Below, one piece after another: positions 37,918 to 49,996 of a stretch of DNA of 64,000 nucleotides. The stretch's first letter is position 1. The number at the start of each line of letters is the position of its first letter. Position numbers and translations under genes: made by a program. Below the pieces are notes generated by a model, which searched no databases, had not been told where the DNA came from, and saw nothing but the letters and a program-made list of their open reading frames with translations. Source of the DNA: Macrobrachium rosenbergii (Eukaryota; Arthropoda; Malacostraca; Decapoda; Palaemonidae); assembly GCF_040412425.1 (NCBI RefSeq), contig NC_089763.1, positions 58,862,915-58,926,914 on the forward strand. The letters run 5' to 3'.

Positions 37918-38269
37918 CAGTCGACCCCTGGTATTCACCGGGGATGCATACCACTACCCCCATGAATAGCTAAAATCTGCGAATACTTAAAACCCCTCCA
38001 AAAACGCTTATAACTGCCAATTTTGATAGTTAAAAACACCAAAAAACCCTATAAAAATGCATATACCTGATTATTTTGATGGTTTTATTACAAAAAGTGC
38101 ATTTATTCATGAAAATTATATGAAAATCCAGTAATTTGTGAATATTTCTCTAAGAAAAATACTGCAAATAGGCAAATTTCCCACAAATAATGTGTATATA
38201 TATTCCACAGAGAAATCTGCGAATAGGTGAAGCCGCGAATCTGGAACCATGAATATGGAGGGTCCACTG
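37918..38269. mobile_element. pogo/Tigger-like MITE with TA target duplication
   Basis: The 352 bp element starts CAGTCGACCCCTGGTATTC and ends in the inverse of CAGTGGACCCTCCATATTC; the termini match at about 15 of 19 positions. TA stands directly outside both ends (37916-37917, 38270-38271). The CAGTxGACCC start is like Tigger/pogo elements (memory). Inside, GCGAATAC and GCGAATAGG motifs recur near each end. No coding capacity. It sits immediately before the 5' end of a LINE2 copy. Confidence 0.8.
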
Positions 38270-38285
38270 TACACTGGAACCCTAT

Positions 38286-39580
38286 GGTCCAGCATGGAGC
38301 AAAGGGAAATTTGCCATAAATGTGTGTGAAAGAGGACCATGGGTATTTGAAGCATCTTGTGATAAATATGTGACTTTTTATATGGAAGATTCTAATTGTG
38401 ATGTTTTTAAAGTGTAAGAAGACATTGTGAAGTGTGGCTGAGAGCCTAAGATATCATCTGAAGGTTGGGGAAAACTGGTAGTAGAGTCGGCTTCACCGAA
38501 AGAAAGTGAAATATTCAATGCATTATCGCATCTTGGAGGAGTTAAAGTAGACTGCTCAGATCCTGCTTTTTGGAATCCCTCCAAGGGAATGATATTTGCA
38601 CGCCAACTGATGACGTATCCAGAAGAGAAACTTGTAGAAGAAGAATTAAAAGATCAAGGTGTGATTAGAATTAAAAGAATGAAGAAGGTCACTGGGGCCT
38701 TAGTTCCACTTGCAAATTTTATTATTACCTTCAATTTTACCCCCCCCTACCTAATGTAATAAAAGGAGCATGGTTGCATTTTAAGGTTAAGCAACACATA
38801 CCAAGACTGAGATGCTTTCATTGTCAGGAATATGATCATATATTTGGATCTTGCTGGCAGAAGACACAAGGCAAGACTGCCATGTGTGTTAAATGTAGTG
38901 AACCAGAGCATGGTGTATGTAATAAAGAAGCAAATGTATACAATGTGGAGATAATCATCCATTCTCTTCACAAAATTGTGATGTGTACCTCATGGAAGAA
39001 GAAATCCTGACATTAAGGGTACAGGGTACGGTAACTAAACACATCACATTTACGGAGGCTAAACAGAAAGTATCAAGCCAATATGGTAGACCAGGACTAT
39101 CCTTTTACAGTATTGCTGTAACTAAAAATGTAAATGCTACCAGAGGTGTATCTTTTCATAATGTGAAGGTATCATCTAGTGGCGACCTGTACTTGTGCCT
39201 CTTTGGAGGCTGTGCTAGTAATTTCTGGCTCTCCTGTCTCTTTGGAGGTTGCACCAGTAATTTCAGGTGCCCCTACCTCTTTGGAGGCTGCATCAGTTGT
39301 CTGTGGCACTCCTACTTCTTAGGAAGCTGTGCCAGATATGGCTGGAACTCCCCCCCCCCTCTCCTCTCTGGAGGCTGCACCAGTTATACCTGGTGTGTTG
39401 GCCTCTGTGGAAGTTATGCCAGCTTTGGCTGGTATGCCCAACTCTTTAGAAGCCTCATTATCTGTATCCGGCGCTTGTGTTTCTCTGGAGCCTGCACCAG
39501 CTTTGACTGGTGCTCCTGATGCTTCAGAGACTTCTAATATGAGCGACCGTAGTTCTTCCTCTTAATCCCTGACTGTTCCA
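38286..39580 (+). pseudogene. LINE2 copy B ORF1, gag-like
   Basis: The most complete LINE2 ORF1 here. The N-terminal fold reads through CDKYVTFYMEDSNCDVFKV, GKLVVESASPKESEIFNAL, DPAFWNPSKGMIFARQL and EELKDQGVIRIKRMKK to FIITFNF. Three zinc knuckles follow: CFHCQEYDHIFGSC, CVKCSEPEHGVC and CIQCGDNHPFSSQNC, between 38814 and 38980, in two frames. MEEEILTLR follows, as in Jockey gag proteins. The C-terminal end carries eight 13-residue repeats (39215-39520). Stops after FKV and near 38755, plus frameshifts, kill it. The protein would bind the element RNA. Confidence 0.8.
39215..39520 (+). repeat. 39 bp in-frame repeat array in LINE2 ORF1 (8 units)
   Basis: Units read LVISGSPVSLEVA, PVISGAPTSLEAA, SVVCGTPTS-stop-EAV, PDMAGTPPPPLSSLEAA (expanded by a C run), PVIPGVLASVEVM, PALAGMPNSLEAS, LSVSGACVSLEPA and PALTGAPDASET. 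It is the same unit as in copy A, with one more repeat. Confidence 0.88.
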
Positions 39581-39909
39581 CTGCAGAAAATGAATGAATT
39601 TTACTTAGATTTTGAGGCCATAAAACTGAGGCCCCTTTTGAGTGATTTTACTTTACTGCCTTGCTGCTGCTTTTTTTCCAGAAGGAGGCTGATTATTTGT
39701 GGCTGCCTTCCATTTTAAGGTCGACAGTAGTGCCGCTTCCATGGAGGAGGACCCTGCCATAGATGGCATAGCCTCCCTAGTATCATGGGTGTTGGATACC
39801 TACTTGATGAATGCACCAGTTGTGTCTAACATTTCCACCTTTCCTCAGGCAGCGCCAATTACTCAAAAGGGGCTGCAGTTGAATGGCCTCAAAATCTAAG
39901 TAAAATTCA

Positions 39910-40640
39910 TTTTCTCCAGTGGAACTGTCAGGGATTAAGAACTAAATAGGAAGAACTAAGGTTGCTCATATTAGGGGACTTTGCAGGAGACTATGATTAG
40001 TAATAACATGTGTCCGAGCCCATGGAAGTAGTGTTATATATTTGTAATGGCACCCAACAAAAACCTGTTAGCATCCTGTCTACTTTGCAAGTGGTAGCTG
40101 TGCAGATTCATTTGCAAAGAAAATGTACAATATGCTCTCTTTATCCACCACCTGGTGAAATCTTCCCCACTGATGAATTTAAATCCCGTATCCAACAGCT
40201 ACCACATCCCTTTGTTATTGTTGAAGATATGAATAGCAGAAACCCTCTGTGGTGATATTGTTGCCAGTCAAAGAGGAAATGTTGGAATTGTAAACAAAGT
40301 CTAGTCTACACATTTTCATGCCTTATTCACTTCAATTGGAGAGTGATAAATAATAGATTTACCAATGATCATTTTCCAATAGCAATGAATGTATCTTCAA
40401 ATCCTCATCTTCAAGCTTACCTAAAAGGCAACATTGATAAAGCTGATTGGGCAGCATTTCATGAACACAGCTCAGTAGGCGACTCGGCTGATGACTTTCC
40501 CTCTTAATTTTTTTAATACAGTTATATTCTCAGCTGGTCTTCAATCAATACCTAGGACTTCAGGCATATTTATCTGCTGACCAGTTCCCTGGTGCACTCG
40601 TAAATACCATAAAACTCACAGGACTATTGAGGTCAGCTTC
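39910..40640 (+). pseudogene. LINE2 copy B ORF2, endonuclease part
   Basis: LQWNCQGLRTK starts the endonuclease at about 39915. A deletion removes most of the segment between the catalytic Glu and the next strand. IQQLPHPFVIVEDMNSRNPL holds the Asp/Asn site (Gly-Asp changed to Glu-Asp) and TNDHFPIA the terminal Asp-His. The frame is interrupted several times. The sequence breaks off at the insertion point of LINE2 copy C and continues at 44610. Confidence 0.75.
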
Positions 40641-40794
40641 AGCTTTGTTTGATGTTCCTGAGATTGATAACCATTTGAAAAGGAAAGCAGCCATAAATTG
40701 GTATCCTTCTGGAAAAAAGCAGAAGCAAGGCAGTAAGCTGGAAGCACTTGAAAGAGGCTCTGGTTTAACAGCCTTAAAAGCAAAGTAGAATTCA

Positions 40795-43700
40795 TTAATT
40801 TTCTTCAGTGGAATTGTCAGGGATTCAGAGCGAAATGAGAAGAACTAAGGCTGCTCATATCAGAAGTGTCACCTGTATTTATAGCTTTGCAGGGGACTAT
40901 GGTTGGTAATACACATGTCCCAGCCCACAAGCGTATACATTCTATCATTCCCTTATAACACAAATATAGGAAGCCATGGGGTGTAGCTTTATATATTTGT
41001 AATGACACCCCACAAAATCCTATTAATGTCCAGTCTACACAAGTGATAGGTGTGCAGATCCATTTTCATAGAAAATATACAGTATGCTCTCTGTATCTAC
41101 CACCTTGTGAAGTCCTCCCCATTGATGAATTTAAATCCCTTATTCAACAGTTACCATGTCCCTTTGTCATTCTGGGAGATATGAATAGCAGAAGCCCTCT
41201 TTGGGGTGACATCGTCACCAATCGAAGAGGAAATTGCCTGTGTGCCATCATAAAGTGAAATTGTGGGAATCCTAAACACAGGGAAGTCTACACATTTTCA
41301 CGTTCAAACAGGCACATTATCAACAGTTGATTTATCCATATGCATTGATAACTGCATTATTGATTTTGATTGGAGAGTGATAAATGATAGATTTACCAGC
41401 CACCATTTTCCAATAGTGGCGACTGTAGCTTCAAATCCTCCATCTTCAAGGCTACCTAAATGGAACATTGGTAAAGCTGATTGGGCAATTTTCCTGGAAC
41501 ACGGCTCAATGGATGACTCGCCATGATGACTTTCCCTCTGTAGATGATGCTCTTGACTTTTTATTACAACTATGTTCTCGGCTGGTCTTCAGTTTATACC
41601 TAGGACTTCGGACATATTTTTCTGTCGATCAGTTCTATGGTGGACTCATAAATACCAGGAAATTCATAGAACTATGAGGTCTGCTTTCACCAGATACTGA
41701 AGAAAAAAAAGTGAGTATTACTGTATTGAATTTCAAAAAGCAAGCGCTTATTTCCCCTTGGAAATTAAAAAAACACAAAATGAAACTTGGACAATTTTCG
41801 TATCTTCACTAAATTTGAAAACACTCCTGACTTCAGTTTGGAAGAGAATTAGAAAATAACAGGTAAATATGCTCCTTGTCAACCTCCAGTTATCAAGATC
41901 AGTTGTTGTGAGGTAGTGGACCCCCTATTAGTGGCAAAGGAGTTTGCTAATCATTTTGCTAATGTTGCAAAGAAAAATTATGATAGACCCTATTTAGCTC
42001 AAAGATGGCTAATGGAACAGGTCGAAATTGATTTTAATACATCAAGGAATGAATAATACAATGTATTTTTTGCTATGAGAGAATTTGAATCAATCTTAAA
42101 TAAATGTAATGAATCAGCTCCTGAACTGGATGATATAACACAGTCAATGATTAAAAATACCCCCAGAAAATACCAGACTTTTCATATTAAGCCTTAACAG
42201 AATTTTCCGAGAAAAACTGCCCTAAGCTTTAGTAGATGTTAATATTACTGCCATTTGTGAAACCAGGGAAAGATCCATTCAAGACAGAGAATTATCTTCC
42301 TATTACACTGACATCATGTTTGTGTAAGATCATGGAAAAAATGGTGAACACACATTTGATGTGGTACTTGGAACGTGGTAAATATCTGTAGCCTGCTCAG
42401 TGTGGTTTTCGAAGTATGCACTCCACATCTGATGTATTGGTTTGAACGGAATCTTCATTATGGGAAGCTTTTTCTAACAAGCAGCATCACATCACTGCTT
42501 TCTTTGATCTTGAGAAGGCTTGTGAGGGTTCTTTATGAATGTAACTTGAGAGGCAATTTGCCTCTTTTTATCAAGGCATTTTTAAAAAATAGGTGGTTTC
42601 AGGTTCAGGTTCTAGCAACGTCAGATGTATTCAACCAAGAAGGAGTGCCATGGGGAAATGTTTTAAGTTAACCTTGTTCGCCTTAGCAATCAATGGGGTT
42701 TCCAAAATAATTCCCCTAGAAATAACATATATCCTTTTTGTTGATGACCTTTTGATATCCTTGGCAATAACAAGGATGGCAGTGACAGAACACTGCCTTC
42801 AGCTCTGCATTGATAATAGTAAAGTGGGCTGAGATGAATGGTTTTAGATTTTTTGCTTGTAAAGCGGTAACCAAGCACTTTTGCCGTATAAGAGAATTCC
42901 ATCCTGATCCAGATATGTTCGTACATGGGCAGAGAGTCCCATGTGTTGGCGAAACAAGGTTTTTTGAGTTGATTTTTTGATAGCAAGGTGACTTGGATTC
43001 CACATCTGAAGTATATTAAGGCAAAATGGTTGAAAGCAATGAATGTGCTGAAAGTTCTGTCTCACACTTCATGGGGTGCAGACTGAACTGAGATGCTGAG
43101 ACTATACAAAACCTTAGTATTTTCAAAGTCAACTTGTAGGTGTGAAGGGTACACTTCCGCAAAGCCCAACATCCTTAAAATGCTCAATTCAATTCATCAT
43201 GGTGGAGTAAGATTGTGTACAGGAGCATTTAAATCATCTCCCACTGAGAGCATGCTTGTAGATGCTGGTAAGATGCCTCTGGATCTTCACTACCAGTGTC
43301 TGCTAGTTCAGAGCTGGTACAGATTTCAGAGGCTCCCTAAGTCTTTAACTAGCATTTGTATCAGAAATGGAAGGCATGGGCAATTTTATGAAGATCACCC
43401 CAAGCAACCTCAACCATTTGCTTTTAGAGTAAAATGTGTGACAGGCAATTAAACATGCCAAGGATGGAGATTTTACCTGTAAGGTATTCAGTTACCCCCT
43501 CCCACCCCTGAAACCTTCCAGAGGTAAAATTTAGTAGACATTTTCATTTTGCCAAGGCAGAAATTTCAAATGAGGCAATGCAGTCAATATTTTTAGAACA
43601 TTCCTTGCAACATGATAACTCCATTGCGATTTTCACGGCTGGCTCAAAGTCAGATCCTGGAGTTGGCTTTGGAATAGCATTCCCTGATATAGAAAGAGGC

Positions 43701-44330
43701 AAGAGATTTTCAGAATAGAAATAGTTTTATTATGTATTGTGACTAGAAGTGTTCTTCAGTTGTTGGAATCTTTTAACTCTTTAAACCCTTTGATTTTAGA
43801 AATATTGTAATGGCTGCTTTTACTGAAAAAAAGAGTTAAAGAAAAAGATTTTTGCTGAGTGACCTCCTATGTTAGGGTGGTTGGGAACGAGCAAGTTGAT
43901 CAACTTGGTAAGTCAGCAGTCACCTCCCGACAACCCAGAAGTTGTCTACTACCATATCGGGATGTATATCCATTAGTAGAAAAGAAAATTAAAAATTGTT
44001 GACATCCCTTTGGGAAAAATATTTTAACGAATCAAAAAATGCGCAGCATTATGTCATCAGTGTCGCCTTGGTCTTATCCTTATATGCCAAGGAGACTAGA
44101 AACGATGTTGTGCAGGCTTAAGGTTGGACGTACAAGACTCACTCCTGGGTTCCTGATGTATGGCAAAAATCCTTCATTGTGTGATGACTGTATTGTGCCC
44201 TTGACTGTGAGACATTTGCTGGTTGAATGTCTAAGTCTTGGAATCTAAGACATAGGTTCCTCTCTTTGGGACGTGACAGAGATGAATATTTCATCTTTGC
44301 AACGATTCTCGGGGTGGCCTATAATTTAGA
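40795..44330 (+). pseudogene. LINE2 copy C ORF2: endonuclease, reverse transcriptase, RNase H, broken
   Basis: Endonuclease: QWNCQGFRAK, VILGDMNSRSPLWGD (about 41165) and TSHHFPIVATVAS (about 41400). Reverse transcriptase: FFDLEKAC near 42505 (first Asp kept, following Tyr-Asp lost), EGVPWGNVLS near 42645 and LFVDDLLISLA near 42735 (both catalytic Asp kept). The connection block STCRCEGYTSAKPN is at about 43130. RNase H reads FTAGSKSDPGVGFGIAFPD near 43630, with the catalytic Asp of the TDGS motif changed to Ala. The C-terminal block RLKVGRTRLTPGFLM is near 44115. Many frameshifts and stops. Confidence 0.82.
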
Positions 44331-44432
44331 GCAGCTATATATGTTTGTTAGGGAGGCAGGCCTCCTCAGAAAAATTTAGGTCATACACAGTATGTGTATA
44401 TGTATGTATATTGTACACGTTTTACAGATATG

Positions 44433-44434
<2 letters not shown>

Positions 44435-44498
<64 letters not shown>
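44435..44498. repeat. (TA)n tract in LINE2 copy C 3' region
   Basis: About 63 bp of TA directly after CAGATATGAT. The copy at 47.3 kb has only a short interrupted TA stretch at the same place. Confidence 0.97.
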
Positions 44499-44500
<2 letters not shown>

Positions 44501-44609
44501 GAGACTTCTTTTGAATTTATTTATCTTCTTAATTTCCTATTTAATTTTATATGGTGTCAATAACCTAGATGTTGTGATACCAGTTTTAATATTCACAAAT
44601 CAATCATTC

Positions 44610-47230
44610 TTGAGGTCAGTTTTGACCAGATATCACAGATGAATATGTGAGAATTACTGTACTGTATTGAATTTCAAAAAGCAAGAACTCATTTCCACAT
44701 GGAAATGAAAAAGGCATGAAAGGAATCATGGAAAATTTTCGTAACATCATTAAATTCAAAAAACATCTCTTGAGTGTAATTTGGAAGAGTTAGAAAAATA
44801 GCAGGTAAGTTTACCCTGTGTCAACCTCCTGTTATCAAGTGTGAAGTAGTAGATCCCCAGTTAGTGGCTAATGAGTTTGCTAACCATTTCGCTACTGTTG
44901 CAAAGAAAAATGATAACAGACCCTATTCACTTCAGAAAATGGTAATGGAACAGGTAGAAATTGATTTAATACAACAGGGAATGAACAATACAATGTACCT
45001 TTTATTATAAGGAAATTCGATTCAGCCTTAAATAATTGTAGTGAATTAGCGCCTGGACTGGATGATATACTCAGTGAATAAGCTTACACCAGGAAATACC
45101 AAATTTTCATATTAAGCCTTATTAATAGTTTATAAAAACGTATCTTCCTTCAGCTGTAGGAGATGTCAAATTACTGCTATTTGTGAAACCAAGGAAAGGC
45201 CCTTTCAAAACAGACAATTTCAGCTTAACGCACTGACGTCATCTGTGTGTAAGAAAATGGAAAAAATAGTCATACACATTTGATGTGGTACTGGGAATGT
45301 GGTAAATATTTGTCCCCTGCTTAGTGTGGTCTGAGAAGTACACACTCTACAACTGATGTGCTGGTTCGAATGGAATCTTCAATATATGAAGCTTTTGATA
45401 ACAAACAGCATCATGTCACTGTTTCCTTTGATCTTGAGAAGGCTTATGACACATAGAGATATGGCATTCAGAGAATTTTTTTATGAATGTAACTTGAGAG
45501 GGAATTTGCCTCTTTTTATCAAAGCATTTAAAAAAAGAAATAGGCTATTTCAGGTTCAGGTTTGAGCAACAATGTCAGATGTATTCAAACAGGAAGAAGG
45601 AATGCCATAAGAAAGCATTCTAAGTATAACCTTTTTCACTTTAGCAATCAGTGTGGCATCCAAAGTAATTCCCCCAGATGTAACTTCTGCTCTTTTTGAT
45701 GACCATTCGATATCTTTTGCAGCAACAAGGCTGGCAGTGGCTGAACACTGCCTGCAGCCGTACATTCATAATATAGTAAATTGGGCTAAGATGAATGGTT
45801 TTAGATTTTCAGCTTATAAAACAGTAGCCACCCACTCTTGGGTTGGTTTTTGATAATAAGCTGACTTGGTTGAATGCAACAAATGTCCTGAAAGTTCTGT
45901 GCCACACTTGCTGGGGTGCTTACCGAACTCAGATGCTGAGACTATTCAAAACTTTAGTCTTTTCAAAATTAACCAATGTGTGAAGTGCACACCTCAGCCA
46001 AGCCTAATATCCTTAAAATGGTAAACTTAATTCGTTCTAGAAGAATAAGACTAGCTATAGGGGCGTTTAAGTCATCTCCCACTGAGAACATGCTTGTGGA
46101 TGCTGGTGAGTTACCTCTGGAACTACATCACCAACATCTGCTGGTTTGGAGCTGGCACAGATTTCAGAGACTCTCTAAGTCCTTAATGAGTATTTGTATC
46201 AGAAATAAAAGGCATTGGAATTTTTTATGAAAATCACCCCAAGCAACCCCAACAATTTGCTTTTAGAATAAATTGTATAACCAGTCAATTAAATATGCCA
46301 AGTACAGAGACTTTACCAGCTAGATATTCAGATAGCCAACCCTGGAACCTTCCAGGGGTAAAATGCTGTAGATATTTTAATTCGACGAAAACCGCAGTGT
46401 CCAATGAGGTAATGCAAGCAATATTTCTCATTATTCATCCAGCATTATAGCTCCTGTTGCAGTTTTCACAGATGACTCAAAGTCAGATGCTGGCATCAGC
46501 TTTAAAGTGGCCCTTCCTGTCGTAGAAATGAGATTATCATCTGTTGCATCTATTTTTACAGCAGAACTGCATGCGGTTTTAAAGGCCTTTAAGGAAATTT
46601 TAACTCTGAAGGGAAATAAAATAGTTTTACTATATATTGTGTCTCAAGATGTGTTCTTCAGTCTTTAGAATCTTTGAAATCTTCACATTCATTGATTTTA
46701 TAGATATTGGAATGGCAGTTGGTAGAGAAAAGAAGAGGTAAAGCAGTAAAATTTTGCTGGGTGCCAATCCATGTTGGGGGTTCTTGGAACAAGCAAGCTG
46801 ATGAGCTTGCTAAGTCAGCAGTCACCTCTCCATACAGAGATATATTTCCTCTTGTATGTCAGAAGACTGAAAACCTAAGGCAGTCTTTTTGGGAAAATAT
46901 TGAAACAAACCAAAAAAATGCACAGTATGACATTATCAGCATCTCCTTGGTCATATCCCCATATGCCAAGGAGACTAGATATGATGTTGTGCAGGCTAAG
47001 GATTGGACATACAAGACTCACTCATGGGTTTTTGATGTCAGGTGAAAACCATCCATTCTGCATCTACTGTGTTGTGCCCTTGACTGTTAGACATTTTGTG
47101 GTATGAATGCCCCAGTCTTGGGAACCTAAGACATAGGTTCCTCTGTTGGGGACATGACAGGGATATACATTTTGTTCTTGGGGAGGATTGTAATACAGAG
47201 CAGTTATTTAGCTTTTGTTAGGGAGGCGGG
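44610..47230 (+). pseudogene. LINE2 copy B ORF2, reverse transcriptase and RNase H part
   Basis: Continues the element broken at 40640. Reverse transcriptase: SFDLEKAYDT near 45430, EGMP, stop, ESILSITFFTLAI near 45600, then ALFDDHSISFAATR near 45690, where one residue of the YxDD box is missing. RNase H: FTDDSKSDAGISF (Gly of TDGS changed to Asp), FTAELHAVLKAFKEI (catalytic Glu present, about 46555), and FCWVPIHVGGSWNKQADELA (about 46755), the best-kept RNase H end in the window. The C-terminal block RLRIGHTRLTHGFLMSGENH is near 47000. Inactive through stops and frameshifts. Confidence 0.82.
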
Positions 47231-47455
47231 CCTCCTCAACAAATTTGTAGATAATTTACATTTGCAGTGTTTATTTGCATGTATAGTATATACTTACAGA
47301 TATGATTATATATGTATATATATTCTTAGGTATTTCTTAAATGAAACTCCTTTTAAATTGTTTTCATTTATTTTTTAGTTCCCTAATTAACTATGTTAGG
47401 TCGTCAGTAGCCAAGATGTTGCAACGTCAGTTTAACCATAATCAATCAGTATTGC

Positions 47456-49314
47456 TCATCTTGAAAACTTGGGCTTCTTGAGTAAGATGTGACTTTTTCT
47501 TCACTGTTTAACCCAGTTGCCCTATGGGCTCCCAAGAGAGTTCTCTGGCCGAGTTATCTCTCTCAAGACTCGTCAAGGCAGCCTAAGCATGAGCAAGGAG
47601 AGTAAGCAAACTGCTGTGCCTCTCTCATTGTAGCATTCAGGGGGATGGAGGTTTTTTTATCCCCTTCCTTTGAGGTACTGAGGTGAATATTGCAATGAGT
47701 TGCTGTTGTCTTCCAGTGAGAGTTGTAAGGTATTACCTGTACAGGACTTGACATCCTAGATGTCAAGGACTGTTCATTAGTACTGGCAGGCACAAGAAGG
47801 AAGTATCCAAGAACACAGTTTCATTCTGGCATCCAGAGGTCATCAGTTGAGCATGCAGTTCCATATACCTGGCAAGGGCTCACAAAGTCAGAGGCATTGC
47901 TCCATCCTTTGTATTCAAGTGTAACTTATCAAGGGCACAAGTACAGAGATCAGATAGCTGGCAGCATCAGAGCACATTAGCCTCTTTTTTCTTGTGGGAT
48001 GTCTCTTGTAATTCCTGGATATTTCTTTTTCCCTTGAACATGTGGTTGCTACTCAGCATGTTGTCAGTGGTTGAAGATTAGAGGTACCTGGTTCTTTTTC
48101 CCTTTTCATATCTTCTGCCCAGCTGCTAGTGGCTGTACGCTCCCTGGACTGGTCAGATGCAGATTAGTTACACAGCAGAGTTGACTATCTCTGACTAATT
48201 TTTAGTTTGTTTCCCTTTGCCTCACTTTTAGCAAGGGTTGGGGGTTAGTAAGGGATTAGCAGCTGGGAATTTGTGATAATATGCCACCTAATGAGCTAGT
48301 CTTTCCACCCCACACATCAGGTGGCATCCTTTCCCAACTCATTTATTTGACCAGGAAGCTGACATTTTTAGGTGAATGAACAACACAGGGCAAAAGTGAG
48401 GTTGGTTACAAGTGGGATTATGATAAATAACTTCATGTTTGTAATCTATGAAACTGCAAATTGTCTGTGCCAACGAGAATACAAACCAACTTACTTATGA
48501 ATACACTTTTTAGGTGGGAGGCACTACATAGGGAACCACCCAGAAAATTAAAAATGATTTGCCTTTTCCTAGATTGCATACATGAAGTCTTGTCATAATT
48601 CCAACTGTAACCAACCCAAGCTTTGTCCCATTTTCAAAGGAAAAAGTGAAAATGAGCGAGTGGCTGTGTGGTTCCCCTTACCCTCAATCACCTGCTGTTT
48701 TTAACTACCTTTTACCAAGTTTTCAAAGACTGGACCACCTCTTGTCAGTGGTAATTCATTTAAAAGCTTCAGTTTAATGACATTCCATGAATATCAGTAA
48801 CCCCTGATATAGATATGCCTTTTTCATCAGGTTTGAAGTCCCAGAGAAACAAAAATAGGACTTACCTAGAGTTTGATCAAAGATGTTTCCTCTTAAGAGG
48901 CACTGAGATATAGAGGTATCAGTGGTAGGGTAGCTATAGACACAAATATTTATTTTTTGTAAATTAATTTTATGGCAGGCATGCATAATTCCCATTATAT
49001 AGGAGGTCACGCTAAATGGTAAACAGCCATATCTTATCATGTGCAGTTCATTGGAGCTTGTTAGAGTTGGATTTTAAAGGAAATTAAATTTAGAATATTC
49101 CTGTACAATAATTTTCAGAAATTATAATTGACTGGTATTGAATTTGGAGAAAATATATGATTAGAGCACCATTCATTCCTTTTTTACTGAAACTAATTGC
49201 AAGAGAAAGGCTGTTGTGCTGAAACAAACAATGTTAACATGCAAAGGCAATTGTTGCTGTGATAAAATTAAACAGTTTCTGTAGTGATATTCATAACTGA
49301 ATTAGTTTGTTCAT
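47456..49314. other. Unassigned region
   Basis: Slightly less AT-rich DNA without a supported gene. The minus-strand frame at 47563-47793 (Ser/Thr-rich, 76 codons) is unassigned. The base composition recalls 35.6-37.9 kb, and both may be parts of old retroelements, but no domain was found. Confidence 0.4.
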
Positions 49315-49810
49315 AGACTGCAAATCTCCGCCAACGCTGCACAATCCAACAGTTCTTCATTGGGGGTTGGGTAGAGCTCTCGGCTAGCACGCTGTTGGCC
49401 CAGTTCAAGTCTTCGACCGGCCAATGAAGAATTAGAGGTATTTATTTCTGGTGATAGAAATTCATTTCTCGTCATAATTTGGTTCAGATTCCACAATAAG
49501 CTGTAGGTCCTGTTGCTAGGTAACTAGTTGGTTCTTAGCCTCGTAAAATAAATCTAATCCTTCGGGTCAGCCCTAGGAGAGCTGTTAATCAGCTCAGTGG
49601 TCTGGTTAAACTACGATATACTCAACTTTTGCACAATCCAACTCCCGATAGACCTTTAAAGTTACATTCCTACCTCTTTCAGAGCTAATAACTTGTTTTC
49701 AGTCACCATTAGTCAAATTTTCGTGGAAATCCGCACGTCATTATTTGTGCAATTCTGGTGTCAAACAGACAAGCCGAACCAAAAATGATATCCATGTCGG
49801 AGGTAATAAC
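49315..49810. repeat. Older interspersed repeat interrupted by a SINE
   Basis: CAAATCTCCGCCAACGCTGC at the left and CATGTCGGAGGTAATAAC at the right are inverse-like termini of a repeat whose body contains TTTTCGTGGAAATCCGCACG and GTCAAACAGACAAGCCGAAC. Phrases of this kind are widespread in marine animal genomes (memory). The SINE 49351-49629 is inserted near its left end and duplicates 13 bp of it. Confidence 0.55.
49351..49629 (+). mobile_element. tRNA-derived SINE with 13 bp target-site duplication
   Basis: Flanked on both sides by TGCACAATCCAAC (49338-49350 and 49630-49642). The tRNA-like head has GGGTAGAGCTCTCGGC and the B box AGTTCAAGTCTTCGACCGG. The body has TTTCTGGTGATAGAAATTCA. The tail contains the GAGCTG-TTAAT-CAGCTC hairpin (49579-49595) and ends CTCAACTTT. 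It is the same family as 14630-14885. It would be transcribed by RNA polymerase III and copied by a LINE enzyme. Confidence 0.88.
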
Positions 49811-49951
49811 AGTCCCAATGTTATCGTTAGATACTTACTGTCAGAAAATCAAAGTTTCAAACTTCAACCGCCATACCAGTGGCAGAGATTTTCATGAAAA
49901 TTTAACTACGTAAAATATAACGTTTAGAGGAAAAATGCTATTGCTACGGCT

Positions 49952-49955
<4 letters not shown>

Positions 49956-49993
<38 letters not shown>
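49956..49993. repeat. (CT)n microsatellite
   Basis: 38 bp of CT. A shorter, interrupted CT stretch follows at about 50067-50088. Confidence 0.97.

Positions 49994-49996
<3 letters not shown>

Larger units (their letters stand above)
40641..44609 (+). mobile_element. LINE2 copy C, nested in copy B
   Basis: A 4 kb LINE2 copy that begins in the last part of ORF1 (AAAAAGCAGAAGCAAGGCAG near 40715) and ends at the LINE2 3' end (AAATCAATCATTC, 44598-44608). It is 5' truncated and flanked by the 14 bp duplication TTGAGGTCAGYTTY. It is dead, but its endonuclease and reverse-transcriptase signatures are the best preserved in the window. Confidence 0.85.
38286..47455 (+). mobile_element. LINE2 copy B, near-complete, split by nested LINE2 copy C
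   Basis: The 5' part (38286-40640: ORF1, endonuclease and linker) and the 3' part (44610-47455: reverse transcriptase, RNase H and 3' region) are one element interrupted by LINE2 copy C. The first part ends in TTGAGGTCAGCTTC and the second begins TTGAGGTCAGTTTT, a 14 bp target duplication with two differences. Undisturbed LINE2 sequence (near 41670) runs across the same point. The 3' end, ...CAATCAGTATT, matches the other copies. All reading frames are broken. Confidence 0.85.

Noticed and set aside
38286..47455. Head-to-tail tandem array of three LINE2 copies
   Set aside because: The break points of the outer parts coincide and are flanked by a 14 bp duplication, so a single nested insertion explains it better.
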